Part shown: in pieces, positions 7,066-12,854 of the stretch | How positions within the stretch are numbered: the stretch's first letter is position 1 | How the letters are laid out: every line of letters begins with the position of its first letter | From: Halobacteriovorax sp. | Lineage (GTDB): Bacteria; Bdellovibrionota; Bacteriovoracia; Bacteriovoracales; Bacteriovoracaceae | Length of the DNA stretch: 13,500 nt | NCBI GenBank assembly: GCA_002686115.1 | Contig: NZAF01000093.1 | Span: 1-13,500, forward strand | Reading direction: 5' to 3' | Position numbers and translations under genes: made by a program | The notes under the pieces: generated by a model | Told to the model about the DNA's origin: nothing | Database searches by the model: none | The model's input: only the letters and a program-made list of their open reading frames with translations

Positions 7066-7845
7066 TTGAATGTAGAACAGTCATCATTAAATCTAGAATT
7101 GCGAGAGCTTGTCTACTCACATATGGAAAGACATCCAAAGCTATCGTTAAATGCAATTGCTAAAAGAGCTGGAGTTGCAAGCACAACTCTAAGAAGACTC
7201 ATGCAAGATGACAACAGAAGCAAAGTTCAAGCGCATGTAGTTTTAAACCTTTCAAGTTATATCTTAAAAGAAAATAATATTAAAAATCTCATTAATATTA
7301 CTAATGGTTGTATTCAAGAAGAACTACTATCTAATTTTTCAAACTTTATTGATGAAAATAAAAAATACACTACAGATGAAGAGATAAACTACACCTTAAG
7401 TGATCCTGTTGCATATATTATATATAAAATGGCTGCTAATCATAATGGTATTCATACTTTTAAGATTAATGAAATGTTTGGAGAGCTTGGCCTATCAAAA
7501 CTCGATCTTTTAATGGCAAGAGATATAGTTGTTAATGATGATGGAATGATTCATGCAAAATCAAAAAACTTTGCACTCGACCTACAAACTGCAAAAAAGC
7601 ACCTAACAACTTTAAGTAAATTCTATAAGCCTGAAGAAGTCGAACTTGATCTCAATATTATGTATTCTCAATCTGAGTCCATAAACAAAGAAACTATTAA
7701 AAAGATTAAAGATATTCAAAGAGAAGCATCAGTTAAAATACACGAGCTCTTAAGTGACAAAAACAACTGGGGTGAGTATCCATATTTTACAATTAATCTT
7801 GGTGAAACATTAAATTTTAAAAACAAAAGGGAAATACTACAATGA
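7066..7845 (+). CDS. Helix-turn-helix regulator, DUF4423/TIGR02147-like organisation
   Basis: 259 aa from TTG 7066. AGAGGA at 7054-7059 is 6 nt ahead of this TTG. The alternative ATG 6988 has no clear ribosome site and adds 26 unprotein-like residues. An N-terminal helix-turn-helix is seen at about residues 24-48 (KLSLNAIAKRAGVASTTLRR). A central winged-helix-like segment follows (DPVAYIIYKMAANHNGIHTF, KINEMFGELGLSKLDLLMAR). The C-terminal half ends with a long helix, then YFTINLGETLNF. The order of parts resembles the TIGR02147/DUF4423 regulator at 4314-5150, but sequence identity is low and the family call is inference. The stop overlaps the start of the next gene (ATGA), so regulator and exported protein are translationally coupled, as in the minus-strand pair. 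Confidence 0.75.
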   Translation: MNVEQSSLNLELRELVYSHMERHPKLSLNAIAKRAGVASTTLRRLMQDDNRSKVQAHVVLNLSSYILKENNIKNLINITNGCIQEELLSNFSNFIDENKKYTTDEEINYTLSDPVAYIIYKMAANHNGIHTFKINEMFGELGLSKLDLLMARDIVVNDDGMIHAKSKNFALDLQTAKKHLTTLSKFYKPEEVELDLNIMYSQSESINKETIKKIKDIQREASVKIHELLSDKNNWGEYPYFTINLGETLNFKNKREILQ

Positions 7846-8180
7846 AAAATCTTCTGATCATTTTACTTTTTAGCTGTAGTATTAATGTATTTAGTGCAAT
7901 GACTGAGAATGACTATCTGAGAATGTTAGATACATCTCGCGATATACTAGATACTCAGAACATGGAAATAAAACTAGGTGAATTAACTGGTTCAGGTAGA
8001 ACTGTTCCTCTTCAAAACCTAGAAGTCATTTTCACTAAGGATGATTATATTTTAAGAAATGAAATACAAGAATTTGTTCTTCATGAAGGTCACCAAACAG
8101 TATCAGGTATCAAAGAAATTTATACTTATGATGGGCTTATAAAGTCAAATGAGGTTGATGCAATCATATTTAAAAAATAG
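7842..8180 (+). CDS. Small exported protein, unknown function
   Basis: 112 aa, not recognised. Residues 1-19 are a signal peptide (MKNLLIILLFSCSINVFSA). The mature part of about 93 residues looks like helix (NDYLRMLDTSRDILDTQNME) followed by beta strands (LQNLEVIFTKDDYILRNEIQ, then SGIKEIYTYDG, EVDAIIFKK). There is no cysteine in the mature part. It overlaps the preceding regulator gene by 4 nt. Its stop is 9 nt from the stop of the convergent gene, and no terminator lies between them, so its transcript may run antisense into that gene until the hairpin at 8613-8639. Confidence 0.75.
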   Translation: MKNLLIILLFSCSINVFSAMTENDYLRMLDTSRDILDTQNMEIKLGELTGSGRTVPLQNLEVIFTKDDYILRNEIQEFVLHEGHQTVSGIKEIYTYDGLIKSNEVDAIIFKK

Positions 8181-8189
8181 TATTGCGGA

Positions 8190-8609
8190 CTAATATTCGC
8201 TATCTAAGCACTTAAGAGTTGCCTTTTGATCGAGCTCAACACTTGTGCTTCCATCACTATATACAGTGACAACACTCACTAAAGTATTTCCAAAATGACT
8301 ATCATTACTAACAAAGATTTCAATCTTTGTCTTTTCTCTTGAGCCATCATTAAGCCACTCTAAATCAATAGATAAGAATCCTGTTTGTTTTTCATAATCA
8401 CTGATTTGCTTAAAACTTGCTGAAACTCTTGATCTCTCTGCTAAGTCACCAACTAATTTGTAATCTAAAATATTTGCGCTTTCATCTAAATCAATTTTCA
8501 CATTGTGAAAGAGTGGGTGGTTTGTTAAAGATATTTCATAGCTACCTTTTACCCCTCCATATGAATAAGTAAATATCAGTGATAATAAAATTAATTTAAT
8601 ATAGAACAT
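8190..8609 (-). CDS. Small exported protein, unknown function
   Basis: 139 aa from ATG 8609. A signal peptide spans residues 1-18 (FYIKLILLSLIFTYSYGG), followed by a beta-rich mature domain of about 120 residues and one cysteine near the C-terminus (LKCLDSEY). A longer frame from ATG 8624 would add five residues, but that ATG lies in the loop of a hairpin and its codons are the hairpin arm. GAGAGG (8617-8622), 7 nt before ATG 8609, is the better ribosome site. That site is base-paired in the hairpin, so translation may be gated. No homologous family recognised. Confidence 0.75.
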   Translation of the reverse strand: MFYIKLILLSLIFTYSYGGVKGSYEISLTNHPLFHNVKIDLDESANILDYKLVGDLAERSRVSASFKQISDYEKQTGFLSIDLEWLNDGSREKTKIEIFVSNDSHFGNTLVSVVTVYSDGSTSVELDQKATLKCLDSEY

Positions 8610-8612
8610 AAA

Positions 8613-8639
8613 AAAACCTCTCATTTGTTGAGAGGTTTT
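8613..8639 (-). terminator. Perfect hairpin with T-tract, sequestering the ribosome site of the next gene
   Basis: A 10-bp perfect stem (8613-8622 with 8630-8639, core CCTCTC/GAGAGG) has a 7-nt loop. On the minus strand it is followed by T residues and then immediately by ATG 8609. It therefore looks like the terminator of the upstream 432-aa gene, and its 3' arm holds the Shine-Dalgarno of the next gene. On the + strand it has TTTT after the arm and could also stop transcripts arriving from 7842-8180. Confidence 0.75.
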
Positions 8640-8705
8640 ACTTCTAATTTAAATTTATTTCAATGTTATTAGAAATTATTCACGTTTATAATTGCTATCT
8701 AAATT

Positions 8706-10004
8706 TTAGAAACTATAACCAATTCTCTTTACAGTTTCAGTCATTTCTTCAGAGTTAGTAATTGGCTCAGCATCGATTACCTCATCATTATACTCTTCAT
8801 AATATTCCATTCCATCTCTAATCTCAGCTTCAATCTCCATTCTCATCTCTTCTCTCATCGCTTCAATATCTCTTTGTCTTTCATATTCTAATTCTTCTTG
8901 AGCTTCAGCTCTTAATGCAGCTGAATCAACTTGAGCTTCGTTTTGCTCTTCTTCAACTTGTGTTGCTCCCTCTGTTCCATTTTCATATGCATTTTGTTCT
9001 CTAAGATTCTTAACCTCATATTCTTCTTCTTTAATTCTTCTAAACTCTTCAGGTGTAACAAAACTAAGCATTACTCCGACATATGGCTCGACTGTTAATC
9101 TTACCCTTAGTCCATCTTTACCATTATTTGTTACAAGACCAACTGGTACCATATCTACAGGCTCATCTGATTGACCAATAATCTTCTCAGATACCTCAGG
9201 TGCTAAGTTTCCAACTGGAACCATTATACTTCCACCTGCTCCAATCTCTGCACCACTGAACCCTTCAAATGTTTCAGACTTACCATTTTTAGCAACTGTT
9301 ACATTCCAAGACGTTATAGATGTTGTCGAAATCTCTGCAACATTAGCTGACATTTCTTTAAATACGATAATATTTGGGTCAACAGATGGTACAAGTGCTC
9401 TTTCTAGGATTAACTCACCTAAAGTAGCATCTGACTCTCTTACTGTTGCTTCTCTTTTTTCTAGTTCATTCTCAGATAAACTTTCTGAAAGCTCAGCTAC
9501 TTGCTCTTTTTCTTCATTATATAATCTTCTTGCTTCAAGAATTTCATATCCATCTTCATATGATCTAAATAGAGCTATTGTCTTTTTAGACTCGTGTAAA
9601 AATGAAACATCAAATTTATAATCATCATTATTATCAACTCTTACTTGTGAAGTTGCCACAAGCTCCATATCAACAATAATTTCTCTATTTTCTGTTTGTG
9701 AGTTGTAAACCTCAACCTCGTCATGACCTTCAATTCTTGTAACAATCCACTTACCTGCAATTGCCATTTTGTTTTCTTGATTCACAGGAAGGTATCTTAC
9801 AGCAACTTTTGGTTTTTTAAGTTCATTCTCTGCAGAAGCAACATATCTAGAATCATCAAATCTTCTAGTGAATTTGATTTCATCATCATTCATAAAAGAT
9901 GTGTCAGCAATTTCACTTGTCTTGTAGATCCCCCCAGTGATCACTACTGTACTTGTGAAAAGTACTGATAGAAGAATTTTCTTTGTTAAAAGTGTTGCAT
10001 TCAT
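8706..10004 (-). CDS. Membrane-anchored or exported acidic coiled-coil protein, unknown function
   Basis: 432 aa, no family recognised. An N-terminal hydrophobic segment (about residues 10-26, ILLSVLFTSTVVITGG) follows two lysines and is a signal peptide or anchor. There is no lipobox cysteine, and in fact no cysteine anywhere. The middle part looks like beta domains (WIVTRIEGHDEVEVYNSQ; SITSWNVTVAKNGKSETFEG; then Gly-rich GAEIGAGGSIMVPVGN). One Glu-rich helical stretch lies around residues 160-195. A second, strongly acidic coiled-coil-like region runs from about 320 to 410 (repeated EEE, RAEAQEELEYERQRD, MREEMRMEIEAEI). AGGAG 6 nt before ATG 10004 supports the start. The gene is probably monocistronic: a regulatory region lies upstream and a hairpin terminator downstream. 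A structural role in the envelope is possible but not shown. Confidence 0.85.
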   Translation of the reverse strand: MNATLLTKKILLSVLFTSTVVITGGIYKTSEIADTSFMNDDEIKFTRRFDDSRYVASAENELKKPKVAVRYLPVNQENKMAIAGKWIVTRIEGHDEVEVYNSQTENREIIVDMELVATSQVRVDNNDDYKFDVSFLHESKKTIALFRSYEDGYEILEARRLYNEEKEQVAELSESLSENELEKREATVRESDATLGELILERALVPSVDPNIIVFKEMSANVAEISTTSITSWNVTVAKNGKSETFEGFSGAEIGAGGSIMVPVGNLAPEVSEKIIGQSDEPVDMVPVGLVTNNGKDGLRVRLTVEPYVGVMLSFVTPEEFRRIKEEEYEVKNLREQNAYENGTEGATQVEEEQNEAQVDSAALRAEAQEELEYERQRDIEAMREEMRMEIEAEIRDGMEYYEEYNDEVIDAEPITNSEEMTETVKRIGYSF

Positions 10005-10127
10005 AATAAGCTCCTGTGCTTAATATGTTGCAACGCGCGTGCCAATCGTTTTACAGCTACTTCTGTATAATTCTATAACAAGGACACATTTAAGTGCCTG
10101 AATTCACGTTTTTACGGGATTTTAAGT

Positions 10128-10155
10128 ACTGTATAAATTATAACACTGTATAAAT
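10128..10155. repeat. Tandem ACTGTATAAAT direct repeats (17-bp period)
   Basis: ACTGTATAAAT occurs exactly at 10128-10138 and 10145-10155. CTGTATAA occurs a third time at 10063-10070. On the minus strand the second copy is next to TGTTATAAT, an extended -10-like sequence that could serve the 432-aa gene. The repeats lie between that gene and the RHH-protein gene and may be operator sites. Confidence 0.45.
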
Positions 10156-10164
10156 ATTAATCAC

Positions 10165-10191
10165 TCAACAGCTTATTAAATTGAACAGCTT
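10165..10191. repeat. Direct repeat AACAGCTT, also 17-bp period
   Basis: AACAGCTT is present at 10167-10174 and 10184-10191, the same 17-bp spacing as the neighbouring ACTGTATAAAT pair. Together they fill most of the 218-bp gap between the two minus-strand operons. No convincing intrinsic terminator is seen after the RHH gene in this gap. Confidence 0.4.
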
Positions 10192-10222
10192 TTATGCAAT
10201 TTTCTAAAGGCTAGTAAACTTT

Positions 10223-10414
10223 TTAGTCTAGATTGAGAGTTGCATTCTCATAGTCTGAGTGACTTGCTCTAAATCTCTTAAGAGCAATAACTACTAGTTC
10301 GTCTAATGAATAACCAGTATTTTGCGCCATCTTATCCATTGCTAAAACAACGTCTTTTTCAATATTTACCTTAAGCTCTTGTAATTCACCTTGATTATGA
10401 ACCTGACCTCTCAT
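10223..10414 (-). CDS. Ribbon-helix-helix (Arc/CopG-type) small DNA-binding protein
   Basis: 63 aa. The segment LKVNIEKDVVLAMDKMAQNT followed by GYSLDELVVIALKRFRASH fits the ribbon-helix-helix pattern: a beta strand, helix A, a turn, then a helix B ending in basic residues. Such proteins bind DNA as dimers, often on tandem repeats. The start ATG overlaps the stop of the upstream gene (ATGA), so it is translationally coupled as the third gene of the Mrp operon. Direct repeats lie 70-100 bp downstream of its stop codon, in the promoter region of the next gene, and are candidate targets. No toxin partner gene is adjacent, so an antitoxin role is not supported. Confidence 0.75.
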   Translation of the reverse strand: MRGQVHNQGELQELKVNIEKDVVLAMDKMAQNTGYSLDELVVIALKRFRASHSDYENATLNLD

Positions 10415-10959
10415 TGATCAATCTCCTTAGAAACAACATTTACATATCCCTTTTTCCTCAAAGTCACCAAGCTCTCAGTAACCTCATGCTCAAAAAGATT
10501 TGTATATTTATAAATATCTTCAACTTTACTAAATTCTGTCATGGATTTCAAAACTAGGAAGTTATTGTAATTCATAGCTGACGCCTCATCAAATATCTTG
10601 ATATTTGCCATAACTGTCAGGTGATCAGGTGGGCGTAACTTTTTAAGTGTCTTATATTTTTGCAGCTCCTTTGCCGCTCTTTTCTTAAGATCACCAATAG
10701 CAAACCTAAATTCACCATCTTGAGGCTCAATCACTTCGGGTTCTATAACTGTTTTTACCTCGATGATATTATCCATCTCATGGATTATAGCTGTAATTAA
10801 TGCTTTCTTTCCAAGCTTTCCTGCGTAATTACAGAAACATATGCTGCCCTCTCGAACTGAGACTGCGCCCAAGAATTGGCCATCAGTCTTCTTGAGAAGA
10901 TTTACTTTCCCGGTAAAGCCGACTGATGTTTGTTCATCTAACACAGATATTATTGACAT
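10411..10959 (-). CDS. DUF4388/PATAN-like protein with C-terminal winged-helix segment
   Basis: 182 aa, cytoplasmic (no signal peptide or membrane helix). The N-terminal part, residues 10-62 (GFTGKVNLLKKTDGQFLGAV, then VREGSICFCNYAGKLGKKAL), has the beta-rich pattern of DUF4388/PATAN-type domains. These are often found in signalling proteins of myxobacteria and relatives. The middle is a basic helix (LKKRAAKELQKYKTLKKLRP). The C-terminal residues 133-175 (FLVLKSMTEFSKVEDIYKYT, then EVTESLVTLRKKGYVNVV) look like a winged helix. It begins at TAATG, overlapping the mrp stop codon by one base, and ends in ATGA overlap with the RHH gene. A regulatory role is likely; the family call is by pattern only. 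Confidence 0.7.
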   Translation of the reverse strand: MSIISVLDEQTSVGFTGKVNLLKKTDGQFLGAVSVREGSICFCNYAGKLGKKALITAIIHEMDNIIEVKTVIEPEVIEPQDGEFRFAIGDLKKRAAKELQKYKTLKKLRPPDHLTVMANIKIFDEASAMNYNNFLVLKSMTEFSKVEDIYKYTNLFEHEVTESLVTLRKKGYVNVVSKEIDQ

Positions 10960-12095
10960 TATTTTCCTAGAATTCTGTTAAAAAATCCTTTTTTATTATC
11001 CTCACCCGTGAGCTTATTGGCTATAGAAAGATACGCATTCCAAACAGGTTTTCCCTCATTGTTTTGATTAGACATATATGGGACTCCTTGATCACAACTT
11101 TCACGAAGGGCGATTTCTAACGGAACCTCTCCTAAAAATTCTAAACCGAGAGACTCTGAAGCCTTCTTAACTCCGCCATTTCCAAAGATATGATATTTCT
11201 TTTCCGGCATGTCGTCAGGGACAAAATAACTCATATTTTCAATTGTACCTAGAATTGGTGTCTTTACTTGTTCAAACATCTTGAGGCCTTTAGTAGAGTC
11301 TAGAAGTGCTACATCTTGAGGCGTAGAAACACCGATAACTCCGGCCATCTCAACTGCTTGAATCATACTTAGTTGAACATCACCTGTTCCTGGAGGAAGA
11401 TCAATCAGAAGATAATCTAGCTCTCCCCAGTCAACATCAAATAAGAACTGATTTAGAACGCCTCCGAGCATTGGCCCTCGCCATATAACCGGATCCTTCT
11501 CACCAATAAAAAGACCAAAACTAATGAACTTAACGCCTTCAACCTCTACAGGCATTATTTTTTTATCGTCATTTGCAAGTGGCTTAGCATCTCTTTTTCC
11601 AAGCAGCATAGGAATTGATGGTCCATAGATGTCTGCATCTAATAAACCAACCTTTTTTCCTTTTCTATGAAGTGCATAAGCGAGGTTTACAGATACTGTT
11701 GATTTACCAACGCCACCTTTTCCAGATGAAATTGCAATTATATTTTTAATCGTATCGATTTTCTTCTTTTTTGGAATTGATCCATGACCGACCTTTAAAT
11801 TAGCAGGTTGTTCACTTTTAGGTTTGGCTGTTTTTTCGCTTTTTGCCAAAACATCACTTGAGTCTTTTGATACAGTTTTAATAACAATATTATCCTCATC
11901 AACTTTACCGGATAGTTCGTTATAAATAATGTCTTCAATTTGTCTTTTTTGTAATGGTGATATTCCTTCTCGGTCGTAAACTAAAGTCAGAGCATTTTCT
12001 TCAACCTTAAGCTCTTTTATTCTATTTTCTGAATGTAACGTGTTACCCGTCTCAGGGTTCTTTATACTCTCGATCAAAGTCTTAACATCGTTCAT
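10959..12095 (-). CDS. mrp: Mrp/NBP35-family P-loop ATPase (iron-sulfur carrier type)
   Basis: 378 aa from ATG 12095, which has GGGAG 6 nt upstream. A longer GTG-started frame from 12140 has no good ribosome site and gives 15 untypical residues. An N-terminal DUF59-like domain (VKTLIESIKNPETGNTL) and a Lys-rich linker precede the ATPase. The deviant Walker A SGKGGVGKST is at residues 124-133. It is followed by LLDADIYGPSIPMLLG, the switch region VIWRGPMLGGVLNQFLFDVD, LLIDLPPGTGDVQLS and TPQDVALLDSTKGL. In the family this protein moves [4Fe-4S] clusters to apo-enzymes. Here the CxxC that normally follows ENMSYF is replaced by VPDDMPEKK, and the whole protein has only one cysteine (about residue 334). 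Cluster bridging by that motif is therefore not possible. It is first gene of a three-gene operon with the PATAN-like and RHH genes. Confidence 0.93.
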   Translation of the reverse strand: MNDVKTLIESIKNPETGNTLHSENRIKELKVEENALTLVYDREGISPLQKRQIEDIIYNELSGKVDEDNIVIKTVSKDSSDVLAKSEKTAKPKSEQPANLKVGHGSIPKKKKIDTIKNIIAISSGKGGVGKSTVSVNLAYALHRKGKKVGLLDADIYGPSIPMLLGKRDAKPLANDDKKIMPVEVEGVKFISFGLFIGEKDPVIWRGPMLGGVLNQFLFDVDWGELDYLLIDLPPGTGDVQLSMIQAVEMAGVIGVSTPQDVALLDSTKGLKMFEQVKTPILGTIENMSYFVPDDMPEKKYHIFGNGGVKKASESLGLEFLGEVPLEIALRESCDQGVPYMSNQNNEGKPVWNAYLSIANKLTGEDNKKGFFNRILGK

Positions 12096-12101
12096 ACTAT
12101 T

Positions 12102-12106
12102 CTCCC
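12102..12106 (-). promoter_or_regulatory. Shine-Dalgarno deciding the mrp start
   Basis: GGGAG on the minus strand is 6 nt before ATG 12095. This supports the shorter protein that begins directly at the DUF59-like domain. Confidence 0.7.
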
Positions 12107-12152
12107 AAACAAAGACTATGTGCAACAAACCCTGCTCCACAAGCCTATTAAT

Positions 12153-12158
12153 ATTATA
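12153..12158 (-). promoter_or_regulatory. Candidate -10 box of the mrp operon
   Basis: A perfect TATAAT on the minus strand (12158 to 12153). A start about 7 nt downstream would leave almost no leader before the alternative GTG at 12140 and so favours ATG 12095. No good -35 is seen, hence low confidence. Confidence 0.35.
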
Positions 12159-12244
12159 TCTTGAGGTTTTATATCACTTTTAAAACCAGCTATTAAGCAA
12201 TATTTGCCGAGATCAAGCCTTTTTTAGCTTAAGTCCAAAGCGGT

Positions 12245-12250
12245 TATAAT
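12245..12250 (+). promoter_or_regulatory. Candidate -10 box of the HAMP-protein gene
   Basis: A perfect TATAAT lies 31 nt before the GTG start at 12282. The -35 region is poor. It is divergent from the mrp promoter candidate about 90 bp away. Confidence 0.35.
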
Positions 12251-12281
12251 TAATTGGCTAGTATCTATCCGGAGTGTTTCT

Positions 12282-12854
12282 GTGACCCAAAAAGTTAGAA
12301 GACTTATTTATATTGTCGATCCTAAATTTCAAATCAAATTTAGTTTATTATTGTGTTTTGTCGTTTTCATATCGATTGCACTTTTTTTTCATCCGCTTAT
12401 AAGTGGTGTCCTTGATAATCTTGCTATTAAGTATCCTCAGGTTTCTACGGAAGTAAATGAATTAAAAGATCAATCAATTAAACTACTTATCTTATGGGAA
12501 ATTGCTTTCATACTTATTACATTCGTAAGTTGCATTATCATGACTCACAGAATTGCAGGCCCTGTATATAAACTCAAAAGATATCTTATGAATATAAGAA
12601 ATGGTGTTATCGACGGAAAACTCGAGTTTCGCGCGGGTGACTATCTTCAAGATCTTGCAGATGAAGTTAACCTTACTGTCGACTCTATCCAATCTCGCTT
12701 TCAGCAAGACTCTGTTTATATTAGTGAGGCTACTACTTACTTAAAAAATCTTAAAGTTTCTATTCCAGATGACAAAAAAGTTGTTGTCGAAGAAATCATA
12801 AAAAAGCTCAAAGAAATCGAAGAAAGCATGACGGAGAATTTCTCAGAAGAATGA
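12282..12854 (+). CDS. Two-helix membrane protein with HAMP domain
   Basis: 190 aa from a GTG start, with GGAG (12271-12274) 7 nt upstream. Transmembrane helix 1 is about residues 18-40. A short external loop of about 26 residues follows, and helix 2 is about 67-88. The HAMP domain follows at once with the characteristic HRIAGPVYKLKRYLMNIRNG. A helical coiled-coil tail (DEVNLTVDSIQSRF, then KKVVVEEIIKKLKEIEESMT) follows. It has no kinase, cyclase or methyl-accepting signalling domain, so it may act as a small signalling adaptor or pass a signal to a separate partner. The next gene starts in the ATGA overlap with its stop codon. Confidence 0.85.
   Translation: MTQKVRRLIYIVDPKFQIKFSLLLCFVVFISIALFFHPLISGVLDNLAIKYPQVSTEVNELKDQSIKLLILWEIAFILITFVSCIIMTHRIAGPVYKLKRYLMNIRNGVIDGKLEFRAGDYLQDLADEVNLTVDSIQSRFQQDSVYISEATTYLKNLKVSIPDDKKVVVEEIIKKLKEIEESMTENFSEE

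Noticed and set aside
9723..9968. 81-codon + strand frame opposite the coiled-coil protein gene
   Set aside because: It lies wholly antisense to a well-supported gene, has no ribosome site, and its Cys/Ser/Ile-rich composition is typical of a reverse-frame shadow.
10082..10098. Inverted repeat GGACAC/GTGCC in the 10005-10222 gap as a terminator
   Set aside because: Only about five pairs with a bulge and no proper T-tract.
10203..10225. CTAAA/TTTAG inverted repeat after the RHH gene as a terminator
   Set aside because: Five weak A/T-rich pairs with a 13-nt loop; expected often by chance in this composition.
10223..10414. RHH protein as an antitoxin
   Set aside because: No small toxin-like gene is adjacent; its partners are an ATPase and a PATAN-like protein.
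12096..12140. Longer mrp frame from GTG 12140
   Set aside because: Poor ribosome site, untypical residues before the DUF59-like domain, and close to a likely -10 box; ATG 12095 has GGGAG at 6-nt spacing.
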